Assembly (NCBI RefSeq): GCF_026340975.1
Contig: NZ_JAPEOS010000003.1
Location: forward strand, 868,001 to 932,000
Source of the DNA: Streptomyces sp. NBC_01214
Lineage (GTDB): Bacteria > Actinomycetota > Actinomycetes > Streptomycetales > Streptomycetaceae
DNA length: 64,000 nt
Direction of reading: 5' to 3'
This document shows positions 8,866-17,310 of this stretch, one piece after another. The notes beneath the pieces are model-generated. The model saw nothing but the letters and a program-made list of their open reading frames with translations, did not search any database and had not been told where the DNA came from. The number at the start of each line of letters is the position of its first letter. Position 1 is the first letter of the stretch. A program made the translations under genes and the position numbers.

Positions 8866-10392
8866 TCACCACGGGACCTGCCGGTAGTCCTTCAGGAGGA
8901 CGCCGTGGACGGGTGCGCCGGCCTGCCCCTGCACGACGGGGTGGTAGACGCGGGCGGCGCCGTCGACGATGTCCAGCGGCGGGCGCCAACCGGTGGCGGC
9001 GTGCCGCTCCCGGGCGGGGAGGGGCTTCTCGTCGGTGACCCAGCCGGTGTCGACGCTACAGGTGTGGATGCCGCGGGTGGCCAGGTCGGCGGCGCTGGTG
9101 CGGGTGAGCATGTTCAGGGCGGCCTTGGCCATGTTCGTGTGCGGATGGTCGCTGGTCTTGTTGCGCACGGTGAACTGGCCTTCGACCGCCGAGACGTTGA
9201 TGAGGTAGCGGTCGGGGTGCGGGGAAGCGTCGAGGAGGGGCAGCAGGCGGTCGGCGAGCAGGAACGGCGCGACGGCATTGACCAGCTGGACCTCCAGCAG
9301 CTCGGTCGGGTCGATCTGGCCCAGCCGTAGGGTCCAGGAGTTGGCTGCGGCCGTCTCGGGCAGCAGACCCGCCTCGTCGACGGCCTCCCGCGGCAGTGGG
9401 ACGGCCACCGGGGCGTCAGCCGTGTGCGTGCCACCGGCCAGGGCGTGGGCCGCCCGGAACCGCGGGGCGAGCTCTGCCGTCCACGGCAGAGGTGCGCTGC
9501 GGGGGCCGGGTACGGAGAATCCCGGAGCGGTCCAGATCGGTGGCGCGGCGAGTGACGCGGGGGTCGGCGCGGGTTCGGCGGCGGACAGCGCGGTGTACGC
9601 CTCAGGGGAGCGGCGCAGGGTCTGGGCCGCGTTGTTGATCAGAACGTCCAGGGGGAGTCCCTGGGCGAGCATGTGGTCCGTGAAGGCGAGGACCTGCCGG
9701 GGATCGCGCAGGTCCAGTGCGGCGATCCGCAGCCGGTGCCACCAATCCGCGGCACCCGGCGCCGCCGCGAACCGGCGCACCGTGTCCTGCGGGAAGCGGC
9801 TGGTCACAGTGAGCTCGGCGCCGTCCCGGAGGAGCATCAGCGCGACCTGGTAGCCGATCTTGACGCGTCCGCCCGTCAGTAGCGCCCGCCGGCCGGTGAG
9901 GTCGGTGCGGGCGGTGCGGCGGGCGAGGTTCTCGCGGGCGCATTCGGGACACAGCAGGTGGTAGAAGTCGTGGACGTGCCGGTAGTGGTTCTTGCAGACG
10001 TAGCAGCGCTGGGGACGGTTCAGCAGCCGGGACGTCCCGGGGCCGTCCGGCGTACGGTCCGGCAGTGCCTGCGCCTGCGCCTGCGGCCGCGCCGCAGCGG
10101 GTGCGGGGCGGAGCTGAACGTATTCACGCACCGTCAGGCCCTGCTCCGACGGGGCGGGGGCGGGCAGAGCGGCGTCCATGACGCGGTCGTGGGCGCCCAT
10201 CGCGGTGGCGGCGAGCAGCTTCGCGTCGGCCGCGGCCCGCTCCGCGCGTGCCTCGGCACGGCGTCGGAGACGGCCGTCGCGGACGAGTTCGCCGGCGGCC
10301 TGTTCCAGCAGGCGGCGCTGAGCATCGTCCACGGGTAGCTGTCGTGCCTGGTGGATCAGGTCCAGGCAGCTCTGTATGCGCTCACTGTCCAT
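8866..10392 (-). CDS. SDR-family oxidoreductase with N-terminal helical region and zinc ribbon
   Basis: 508 residues from ATG 10392, with GAAGG about ten bases upstream. Residues 1-85 are helical and charged. About residues 128-150 hold a CYVC...CPEC four-cysteine knuckle, a likely zinc site. The remainder is a short-chain dehydrogenase: a nucleotide-binding stretch TGGRVKIGYQVA, LINNAAQT, a catalytic-region Ser (NVSAVEG) and a late TNMAKAALNM. The expected YxxxK tyrosine is replaced by Asn at that point, so catalysis by the usual route is doubtful. A long insertion (about 280-360) separates the Rossmann halves. It is monocistronic. Confidence 0.8.
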   Translation of the reverse strand: MDSERIQSCLDLIHQARQLPVDDAQRRLLEQAAGELVRDGRLRRRAEARAERAAADAKLLAATAMGAHDRVMDAALPAPAPSEQGLTVREYVQLRPAPAAARPQAQAQALPDRTPDGPGTSRLLNRPQRCYVCKNHYRHVHDFYHLLCPECARENLARRTARTDLTGRRALLTGGRVKIGYQVALMLLRDGAELTVTSRFPQDTVRRFAAAPGAADWWHRLRIAALDLRDPRQVLAFTDHMLAQGLPLDVLINNAAQTLRRSPEAYTALSAAEPAPTPASLAAPPIWTAPGFSVPGPRSAPLPWTAELAPRFRAAHALAGGTHTADAPVAVPLPREAVDEAGLLPETAAANSWTLRLGQIDPTELLEVQLVNAVAPFLLADRLLPLLDASPHPDRYLINVSAVEGQFTVRNKTSDHPHTNMAKAALNMLTRTSAADLATRGIHTCSVDTGWVTDEKPLPARERHAATGWRPPLDIVDGAARVYHPVVQGQAGAPVHGVLLKDYRQVPW

Positions 10393-10514
10393 GGGGTGCC
10401 TTCGGTGTGATGGGTGGTTCTCGGCTCTCCCCCCACCCCTCGGGCTGGGCGCCGGTGGGGATGGAGAAGGCGTTTTCACGGGCGGACGCGCAGCACGGGC
10501 GCCGCGTCCGGAGG

Positions 10515-10526
10515 TGGTGATCACCA
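10515..10526. promoter_or_regulatory. 12-bp perfect palindrome upstream of the zinc-ribbon SDR gene
   Basis: TGGTGATCACCA, a perfect palindrome about 125 bases upstream of the SDR start. It may be an operator; no regulator is adjacent. Confidence 0.3.
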
Positions 10527-10559
10527 TAGGCCGTTGTCCAGGAAAGTCGGACGCCTTTT

Positions 10560-10597
10560 CCGGGCCGGGCCGGGCCGGGCCGGGCCGGCCCGGCCCC
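10560..10597. repeat. GGGCC-rich simple repeat
   Basis: Five tandem CGGGC units followed by CGGCC units. Simple-sequence DNA in the gap between the SDR gene and the acetyltransferase remnant. The rest of 10393-10689 shows no supported gene. Confidence 0.7.
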
Positions 10598-10689
10598 GCG
10601 CCGCGTTCCCCGCGAACAGCCCCCGACCGGCGCCTCGGCGTCTGGCACGCACGCGCCGCGTTCTCGTCGGGCGTCGACGCTCCGCGCCG

Positions 10690-11455
10690 CCTAGAAGGAG
10701 CCGGCGAGGCCCGCCCGAGGGCTCCCCTCCTCAGCTCGCCAGCCCGCCCGGCCCGCCCGGCTCGTGCGAGGGCGGTCGGTGGGACGCCGCCCGGGTAGGC
10801 GGAGGCCAACGTCCGTACCGACAGAGCCACATCGGCCGCCGCACGGGTACGCGTGCACGAGGCGCCCCCCTGACCCCCGGTGAGCCGCCAACGGCCTTCG
10901 TTCCAGGGGCAGGAGGAGTCTTCGATCTCGAGGACGACGTCGACGGGGGTGCGGTACGTGCGGGCTTCGAGTGCGGCGCCCACGTCTACCAGCCGGACGA
11001 ACGAGGTGCCGCCACGCGTCGTCCACCGGGCGGTTCTGCGCGACGAGCGTCGACGTCAGGTCGCCCTCGAAGAGGAAGCGCCACAGAGCTGCGTACCCGA
11101 CCATCGCCCCGTCCCGCTCGGCGACGACGCACTGGACCGGTGAGCCGCCGTCGCGGCCGCCGCCCTCGGGTACCAGTACGGCCGGGCGCTCCCACCCCGG
11201 CGGGCGGGCCGGCATGCCCGGACGGTCGGCCACCTGGTCCGCGTACACCCCCGTCTACGGTGCGTGGCGGCCGCGCTCACCATCGTCACCCCGGCCGCGT
11301 CGCCGGGGCCGAGCCCGGTACCGACAGGCGCAGCGAGAAGGCGCCGGAGGTACCCACGTACGCGTCTCCGGGGGCGTGGGCGGGCCACCGAAGGCCTGTT
11401 CCAGGAGCCGGTACCAGGTGTCCCCTTCCCGGGCTCCCAACGTTCGCAGTTGTGG
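10690..11455 (-). pseudogene. Decayed Eis-type GNAT acetyltransferase
   Basis: Pieces of an Eis-like N-acetyltransferase appear in order on the minus strand but in different frames. The N-terminus (LRTLGAREGDTWYRLLEQAF) is at about 11449-11390, and the acetyl-CoA-binding region (GVTMVSAAATHRRRG) follows in another frame. A middle part (GSPVQCVVAERDG joined to AALWRFLFEGDLTSTLV) lies in a third frame. The C-terminal sterol-carrier-like part (GAALEARTYRTPVDVVLEIED) lies in a fourth segment. Comparison with the family's roughly 400-residue plan shows at least two internal deletions plus several frameshifts, so the gene cannot make a working enzyme. Confidence 0.75.
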
Positions 11456-11585
11456 CGCGATGCCAGCTCTACCAGGGACTTTCCGTTGCGGGGCCCCACG
11501 GGGCGGCGGTGCCACCCGGCCGGGTCGCCGGTTGGACCCGGCCGTGTCGCCGGGGCCGGGGCTTGACGATCCAGGCCTGAAGATA

Positions 11586-11602
11586 TGACACTCGGAGTGC
11601 AA
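11586..11602. promoter_or_regulatory. Putative TetR-type operator upstream of the membrane-protein gene
   Basis: TGACACT-CGG-AGTGCAA, an imperfect palindrome 55 bases upstream of ATG 11658. It shares its half-site AGTGCAA and 3-base centre with the palindrome at 15292-15308. Both sites flank the TetR gene at 12456-13139. Confidence 0.5.
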
Positions 11603-11657
11603 GTTGTTTTGGGTGTGTTTGTGGCTATCTCTTGCTCTCTGTAACGAAAGGCGAGAC

Positions 11658-12155
11658 ATGTCCGTCTACAGCGTTCGAGCGGGTTCCCGGCCGAGCGGCA
11701 CCGGGGCGCGCACGCGGTCGGCCCGGCCCGCGCGCATGCTCGCCTACGCCGCCGCGGGCGCGGCCGTGGGCGGCGTCTGGGCGTTCGGCGGGGACATGCC
11801 CGCGTGGGAGCACGCACTGCGCGTCCTCGTGGTGGTGCTCTGTGTCAGCGTGGCCGGACGCCTCGTCGGCCGCCGTCTCGCCCGCGCCGGGAGGACCCCG
11901 GTCGACCGCAGTCTGTTCTTCGGTCTGGTGGCGGCGAAGATGCTCCTCGTGGCCGTGGCCCTGCTCGTCGACTGGCTCGCGGGCATGTGGTTCTCCGAAC
12001 CGACCCTGATCACTGCCGGGTTCCTGTTCGCCCTGGTGGCCGTCGGTGGTCCCGCCCTGCACGACTGGTTGTCGCACGGTACCGGGGGTCGGGGCGGGCC
12101 GGGCCCCAGAGGAATTCGACGAGGGGGAACGCCCGCTGGCGACGCGGCGGCGTGA
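11658..12155 (+). CDS. Four-helix integral membrane protein, unknown function
   Basis: 165 residues; ATG 11658 with GAAAGG upstream. After a basic 30-residue N-terminus there are four hydrophobic segments (about 32-48, 56-72, 88-112 and 116-136). No family is recognised. The C-terminal 28 residues are Gly/Arg/Pro-rich and overlap the antisense coding-like remnant at 12086-12330, so the natural stop may have been lost and the present tail may be read-through. An upstream palindrome matches the one ahead of the beta-propeller gene at 15199, suggesting co-regulation. Confidence 0.6.
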   Translation: MSVYSVRAGSRPSGTGARTRSARPARMLAYAAAGAAVGGVWAFGGDMPAWEHALRVLVVVLCVSVAGRLVGRRLARAGRTPVDRSLFFGLVAAKMLLVAVALLVDWLAGMWFSEPTLITAGFLFALVAVGGPALHDWLSHGTGGRGGPGPRGIRRGGTPAGDAAA

Positions 12156-12330
12156 GGAAGTCCTGGCGCCCTGTCGCCGCCAGGAACCGCTCCGGCCCGA
12201 TCTCCTCCTCGGGGACGCCGTGGGCCGCCGCCAGGTCGAGCGAGGCCCGGTTCCTGCGCATCGTGACGAAGAAGCAGGCGCCCGGGACGAACACCGTGAA
12301 CCCCGGCCTCCGCGGGTGACGCGTACCGCC
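12086..12330 (-). pseudogene. Coding-like remnant on the minus strand, family unknown
   Basis: The minus strand reads open with strongly G/C third positions through VFVPGACFFVTMRRNRAS and on to EEEIGPERFLAATGRQDF and FPLVEFLWGPA. There is no start with a ribosome-binding site, and the segment is cut at both ends. This looks like a leftover from a larger gene, not a shadow frame. I cannot assign a family. Confidence 0.35.
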
Positions 12331-12455
12331 CCGAGTACGTCCCGTACACGGGCGCCCTTCCGCCTCGCCCTGCTTCACCTCGGTCCTGGGGGCCTGGGGA
12401 GACCCCATGGCGCCGGACGCTGCGGGCTCGGCCGACGCTGCTTTGACGACAGGAC

Positions 12456-13139
12456 CTAGGAGCCCGTCCCGGGCCGGTCGGTGGTGGCGAGCAGCGCGTG
12501 TACGGCCGTTTCCATGGTGCTGGCTGCCGCTTCGGCACTCAGGCCACTGCTGCGCCAGTGGTACCAGGCACCCCAGGTCGTCACTGCGTCCAGCCCGTAG
12601 AGCACTTCGGCCCTGCGCGCGGCGGGCAGGCGTTCGAGTTCCTCCGCGAAGATCTCTGCCAGTCGCGCCCGGGCCAGGTCCAGTACCTCGCGGGTGACCT
12701 CGGCAACCCGGCCCCCCGGGGTTTCCAGGCGCATCAGGGTCAGCTGGGCCGGCGTGATCCACTCCAGGATCCGGGCCCGCTGTTCCGTCAGGGCCGCTAC
12801 CCGGGTATCGCGCGGCCCGGCGGTCGGAAGCGGCTTGATCTGCTCGATCAGCTGCTCCAGCCGGCGGGTGATGGCCGTCTCTACCAGCTCGGACATGTCG
12901 GCGAAGTGGTGGAACACGAGGCGCCGGGACACGCCCGCACGCTCGGCGACCCGCTCTGCGGGGAAGGTGGATTCCCCCTCGTCGAGCAGGGACAGTACGG
13001 CCTCGGCGATCTTCACCCGGGACTGGCGGCCGCGCTCGGCGCGACCGTCCGGGGCGGGACCGTCCGTGGCGCGGTCTTCGGACCGCGGCCGTCGGGCCGA
13101 CTGGTTCACGGCGCCCCTCCCCACTTCGCTGGGTGCCAT
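12456..13139 (-). CDS. TetR/AcrR-family transcriptional regulator
   Basis: 227 residues. After a long charged N-terminal extension (about 40 residues) the HTH reads IAEAVLSLLDEGESTFPAERVAERAGVS followed by RRLVFHHFADMSELV, a typical TetR DNA-binding domain. The C-terminal half is an all-helical ligand or dimerisation domain. The gene lies inside a 3.7-kb segment whose outer genes (11658 and 15199) both have AGTGCAA palindromes upstream, so it is the obvious candidate regulator of those genes. No copy of the palindrome is seen at its own start. Confidence 0.85.
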   Translation of the reverse strand: MAPSEVGRGAVNQSARRPRSEDRATDGPAPDGRAERGRQSRVKIAEAVLSLLDEGESTFPAERVAERAGVSRRLVFHHFADMSELVETAITRRLEQLIEQIKPLPTAGPRDTRVAALTEQRARILEWITPAQLTLMRLETPGGRVAEVTREVLDLARARLAEIFAEELERLPAARRAEVLYGLDAVTTWGAWYHWRSSGLSAEAAASTMETAVHALLATTDRPGTGS

Positions 13140-13357
13140 TGTCGCAAACGAAGGCGAGCAACTCCTGGAGCGGGCCGCGCGGGGGGCCGACGGAACGGTT
13201 CCGGCCCGCGCCCGCCTTCCCGGTGCCGACCGTACGGGCGGCGGAGCGCGACCGTTCGGTCCGATGCGTACGCGTCTACGCGTCTACGCATCACGGGCAA
13301 CGGGCCCATGTTCGAAGGCGCCGGCGCCCCTCCGCTTTCGAAGGAGACCTCCCCACC

Positions 13358-13650
13358 ATGCCCAGAAACCCGCGATGGCTCGTCGCCCCGGCGGCCGGTT
13401 GCCGTACTGAGCGCGGGCCCGGCCGTGACGTCGACGGCGCCGCCGGCCGCGGTCAGCCCGGCCCCGTACTCCCCCTGCCGCGGTGTCGTACGGCACTGCG
13501 ACCGCGTGGGCCGGGACCACCGCGCTCGTGACCGTCACGCCGGTCAGGGCGAGGGCGCCGCGGTCTGTCACGCGTCCGGTCCCAGCCTGCGACCCGGACG
13601 GCGGGTCAGGCAGTGGGTCAGATGGCCCGTCCGTCCGGGTCAGGAGTCCG
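13358..13650 (+). pseudogene. Possible decayed secreted-protein gene
   Basis: An ATG at 13358 has AAGGAG about 15 bases upstream and opens a basic start (MPRNPRWLVAPAA) that goes out of frame within 40 bases. A neighbouring frame then continues like a signal peptide (VAVLSAGPAVTSTAPPAAV), and a third gives a short Thr/Val-rich stretch. I read this as a frameshifted remnant of a small exported protein. It may also be chance. The rest of 13140-13639 shows no gene. Confidence 0.3.
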
Positions 13651-15199
13651 TGACCTTGACCAGGCCGCCGACCACGCCGACGTACGCGGAGCCGTCCCTG
13701 CCCAGGGTCACCGGCGCGTAGTGGTTGTTGAACAGGGGGCCGGCGCCGACCAGTCGGCTCCACACCCGCTCGCCGGTCCGTACGTCCAGCGCCGTGAGGT
13801 ACCAGGCGTCGGGCATCGCAGGGGTGCCCGTGCGGCGGGCGGCCCGCAGTTCGTCGGCGGTGGGGTGGGTGAAGGTGTACAGGAGGCCCGTCGCGAGGGA
13901 GACCTTGCTGACGACGCTGGGGACCCGTTCGCTGCTGTCGGACCAGGCCAGGGAACAGGTACGGGTGGTGTAGTCGACGTGCACCCGGGCCAGGCCGGGC
14001 TCGGTGTCGACCTGGCGCGCTCCGAGCATTCCCCTCAAGAGGGCGTGGTCCTCGACGACGTAGCCGTAGTTGTTCTCCACGACGAGGTCACCGCCCACGG
14101 CGACGAGGCTGTTCTCGTCGGCACCCCTTCCCGGGGCGAAGACCGGCTGTTCGCACACCTTCTCGGGCCCGGCCTTCCCGCGCGCCATCACGAGCACCTT
14201 CATCCGGGGGTCGGCGTTGTCGGTGATGGCGACGTACCCTCCGCCCGGGCCGGCTGCCGGGCCGATGAGCGTGGGAGTGGTCCCGCTGCCCTGGCTGAGC
14301 TGACCGGGCTTCTGCCGCGAACCCCTGTCGTACGCGGCCCGCCAGGTGACGACGGGGCGGCCCTGGCCGGACGCGTCGAAGTCGAAGCGGTAGAGGGCGT
14401 GGTCGCTGACGACGAAGACGCCGCCGGACTCGTCGACCGCGATGCTGTTGGCGATCGTCTCCCCCCGCAGTACGTGGGTGGAGACCGTTCCGGTGGCCGG
14501 ATCGAGTGCGCCGACCACCCCGCTGCCGGTCACGAACCACATCCTCCCCGACCAGTCGGGGAGGACGGACACGATCCCGCTGGTGCCGATCACCGGCTTG
14601 AGGTCGTAGCGCGCCTGTGTCACGAGCGCGTCGCGCCGTACGGCCACGACCTGAAGGGTGCCGTCCTTCGTGGGGACCACTGCACGGTCGAGCTGGTCGA
14701 GGTAGAAGTAACCGCCTCCGAAGACTTCCGTGGGGCTGGCTCCCGCCGTCCCCGGCAGCGTGAGGGAGGAAACCGCTGCGAGGTCGTGCGGATCGAGCAG
14801 CATCAACCGGGGCGAGAGCCCGGGGGGCATGCAGACGGTGACGATCCGCCCCCGCGAGTCGAAGGTGACCGAGCCGCAGAGCCCGCCCTGCAGCCTGCTG
14901 CGCACGGCGAGATCGCGGCCGGTGGGGCCGGGGCCTTCGTACGCGTCGCTCTGATAGGCGTCGCCGTGCACGTTGCTGGAGCCGTTGGCTGCCATGAACG
15001 GGTGCTGCGGGACCGGGGGGACGGCGACCGGTCGCGGTGCGACGGCGTGACCGGTGAACCGGGGCAGGGCGGCTCCGCGGGGATCCCCGGGTATGGACAG
15101 GGCGGGCAGGGTCACTGCTCCGGCCGGGGCGGCGGCGGTGAGGGGCGGTAACGCGGCGGCCGCCACCATGACGGCCAGGACACGGAGGAACGTGCGCAT
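13640..15199 (-). CDS. Secreted beta-propeller (PQQ/quinoprotein-like) protein
   Basis: 519 residues from ATG 15199, which begins a clean Sec signal peptide (MRTFLRVLAV, Ala-rich core, cleavage near APAGA). The mature part has repeated beta-rich units such as SVTFDSRGRIVTV, RMWFVTGSGVVGALDP, GGVFVVSDHALYRFD and GERVWSR, typical of a seven- or eight-bladed propeller. No catalytic motif is evident. An upstream in-frame ATG at 15241 would add a Lys/Arg-rich extension encoded by a 9-bp repeat; I prefer 15199. A TTA leucine codon at 15149-15151, inside the signal peptide, suggests bldA control. A strong palindrome lies about 100 bases upstream. Confidence 0.75.
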   Translation of the reverse strand: MRTFLRVLAVMVAAAALPPLTAAAPAGAVTLPALSIPGDPRGAALPRFTGHAVAPRPVAVPPVPQHPFMAANGSSNVHGDAYQSDAYEGPGPTGRDLAVRSRLQGGLCGSVTFDSRGRIVTVCMPPGLSPRLMLLDPHDLAAVSSLTLPGTAGASPTEVFGGGYFYLDQLDRAVVPTKDGTLQVVAVRRDALVTQARYDLKPVIGTSGIVSVLPDWSGRMWFVTGSGVVGALDPATGTVSTHVLRGETIANSIAVDESGGVFVVSDHALYRFDFDASGQGRPVVTWRAAYDRGSRQKPGQLSQGSGTTPTLIGPAAGPGGGYVAITDNADPRMKVLVMARGKAGPEKVCEQPVFAPGRGADENSLVAVGGDLVVENNYGYVVEDHALLRGMLGARQVDTEPGLARVHVDYTTRTCSLAWSDSSERVPSVVSKVSLATGLLYTFTHPTADELRAARRTGTPAMPDAWYLTALDVRTGERVWSRLVGAGPLFNNHYAPVTLGRDGSAYVGVVGGLVKVTDS

Positions 15200-15210
15200 G
15201 CGGAGGCCTT

Positions 15211-15246
15211 TCGTTCGCTTCGTTCGCTTCCTTCGCTTCATTCGCT
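15211..15246. repeat. Four tandem 9-bp repeats in the leader of the beta-propeller gene
   Basis: Units TCGTTCGCT, TCGTTCGCT, TCCTTCGCT, TCATTCGCT. They lie immediately upstream of the chosen start. If translated from ATG 15241 they would encode an alternating Lys/Arg/Thr stretch. Confidence 0.75.
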
Positions 15247-15287
15247 GACCTGTGAGGACGCGGCGGGGAGCGTGAGCCCATCCCGGA

Positions 15288-15312
15288 ATGCTTGCACTGT
15301 GAGTGCAAGCAT
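15288..15312. promoter_or_regulatory. 25-bp perfect palindrome, putative TetR operator
   Basis: Arms ATGCTTGCACT and AGTGCAAGCAT around a GTG centre, a perfect 11-base inverted repeat. It lies about 90 bases upstream of the beta-propeller start and 250 bases upstream of the P450 start on the other strand. Its core matches the site at 11586-11602. Confidence 0.6.
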
Positions 15313-15562
15313 GATGATGAGGCAGGGGCCGGCGGGCTGTCGAGGGGTGGGAGGGCCCGGTCCCGCGCCCCGAACGGCGACGTGCGGCTCGCGGTGCGCG
15401 AACTGTGGGTGTGACCTGCTGTTCCGTCGCCCGGCGGGCGTTCCCCGGGGCCTCCGTGCATGCTGGGAAAGCCGGGGAACCGGAGTCGGCCGGAGACCGG
15501 TGTCAGAACGACGGAGGAGGGGCCCCGATCGGCCGGTCCCGCGAGCCGCACAAGGACGCACC

Positions 15563-16810
15563 ATGAGCCAAGCCATGCTCCGGCAGATCCTCGACTACTC
15601 CACCCGCGCCGACCCGTACCCGCTGTACGAGGAGCTGCGCAAGACGCCGGTGTTCCACGACGAGGACGGTCCGTACGTCGTCAGCACCTACTACGAGATA
15701 CAGAGCCTGCTGCACGATCCGCGCATCAGTTCCGACCCCCGCAACCTGACGCTGCCGTCGAGCGATCCGCTGGCGCAGGAAGACGGTGACGACTCGGCGC
15801 TGCCCCCGGTGTTCCTCAAGCTGGACCCGCCGGACCACGACCGGTTGCGCCGCATCACGAACCGGCCCTTCGGACCGCCGCACTCGCCGCACAAGGTCCA
15901 CGACATGCGCGATGAGCTCGGCGGCATCGTCTCCGGCCTCATCGACGGCATCGTCGACGCGGGTTCCCCGGAGCGGATCGACCTGGTCGACCAGTTCTCC
16001 TACCCGTTCCCCGTGACCGTGATCTGCCGGCTGCTGGGCGTGCCCCCCGAGGACGAGCCCCGCTTCCACGGCTGGGCCGACACCATCGCCGCCAGCCTGG
16101 ACCCCGATCCGGACGCCGACCCCGCCGAGAGGCCGAAGGCCGCCGCCGACGCGCAGATGGAGCTCGGCATGTACCTGGCCGGGCTGATCGAGGAGCGGCG
16201 CAAGGAGCCGGGCGAGGACATGTTGTCCCAACTGGCGGCCGCCACCGACGAGCCGGACGGGTCCATGAGCGCGCTGGAGGCCATCAGTACCGCGGCGCTG
16301 CTCCTGATCGCGGGTCACGAGACCACGGTCAACCTGATCACGAACGGCATGCTGACCCTGCTGCGCCACCCGGACGTCCTCCAGCGGCTGCGCGAGGACC
16401 CGCAGCTGTCCGTGCCGATCGTCGAGGAACTGCTGCGGTACGAGCCCCCCGTGCAGCTGCTGCCGCGGCGCAGCACGATCGACGACATCGAGGTGGCCGG
16501 GGTCAACATCCCCAAGGGCGCCACGGTCTCGCTGATCCTGGCCTCCGGGAACCGCGACCCGAAGCGGTTCGAGAACGCGGACCGTTTCGACCCGGACCGC
16601 GGGGACATCCAGCACCTCGGCCTCGGCAGCGGCATCCACAGCTGCTTCGGCGCCCCGCTGGCACGCCTGGAGGCGCAGCTGGCCCTGAGTGAACTGGCCC
16701 GCAGGCTGGAGAACCCGCGGCTGCTGGAGGATCCGCCCCCGTACCGCCTGAACGCGGTGCTCCGCGGCCCCCGCCACCTGCCGATCGCCTGCGACGGCAT
16801 CCGCCCCTGA
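15563..16810 (+). CDS. Cytochrome P450 (class I, Actinobacterial type)
   Basis: 415 residues; ATG 15563 with AAGGA upstream. The I-helix motif is AGHETT (Thr for oxygen activation), the K-helix ExxR motif is EELLRYEPP, and the heme-binding loop GSGIHSCFGAPLARLE supplies the Cys ligand. Length and motifs fit soluble bacterial P450s resembling the CYP107/CYP105 groups. No ferredoxin or ferredoxin reductase gene lies next to it, so electrons must come from elsewhere in the genome. The substrate cannot be predicted; no biosynthetic genes surround it. Confidence 0.93.
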   Translation: MSQAMLRQILDYSTRADPYPLYEELRKTPVFHDEDGPYVVSTYYEIQSLLHDPRISSDPRNLTLPSSDPLAQEDGDDSALPPVFLKLDPPDHDRLRRITNRPFGPPHSPHKVHDMRDELGGIVSGLIDGIVDAGSPERIDLVDQFSYPFPVTVICRLLGVPPEDEPRFHGWADTIAASLDPDPDADPAERPKAAADAQMELGMYLAGLIEERRKEPGEDMLSQLAAATDEPDGSMSALEAISTAALLLIAGHETTVNLITNGMLTLLRHPDVLQRLREDPQLSVPIVEELLRYEPPVQLLPRRSTIDDIEVAGVNIPKGATVSLILASGNRDPKRFENADRFDPDRGDIQHLGLGSGIHSCFGAPLARLEAQLALSELARRLENPRLLEDPPPYRLNAVLRGPRHLPIACDGIRP

Positions 16811-17310
16811 TTTCGGGGGTACCGGGGTACCGGCGCACCACCACGTGACCTGACCCGCCCGCCCGCCGCACGGTCCGTTCGACCGGCGCGGCGGGCGGAC
16901 GTATGCCCGGTGAAGTGGCTGACCGCGCCGCGGCGTCCGGGGGGTTCTGCGCGCGACACGGGAGCCGCAGGGGATCGGGGCGAGAGGAGCAGCATGCTGG
17001 AAGCACACAGCATCTCCACAGGATTTATCGAAGGGTGATAATTTCCCGCAACACGTCTCGGGGCATCCAACAATCCGGAAGATCTCCTTCCGACGGGTTC
17101 ATGACAGATCATGCCCTGGCTGCCACCCCCAGATCCCAACGACAGCAACGAGGCACGGCTGAGGCGGAACAGCAGCAACCGAAGCCCTCATGAGGTACGA
17201 CGGAGGCATTGACCCGCCTGTACGGCAAGGAGATTGACGATAGCGATGCCCCGCGGTCGGCTTCCTGCCTTCCGCGGGCAGGCCTCACCCCGGCATGAAC
17301 GAGGAAAACG
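16811..17310. other. Intergenic region, no gene supported
   Basis: 500 bases between the P450 and the PucR-type regulator. Positions 16995-17120 are comparatively AT-rich and probably carry the regulator's promoter. No hairpin or operator stands out. Confidence 0.5.

Noticed and set aside
12498..13721. 407-codon plus-strand open frame
   Set aside because: Antisense to the TetR gene; no start signal and no domain.
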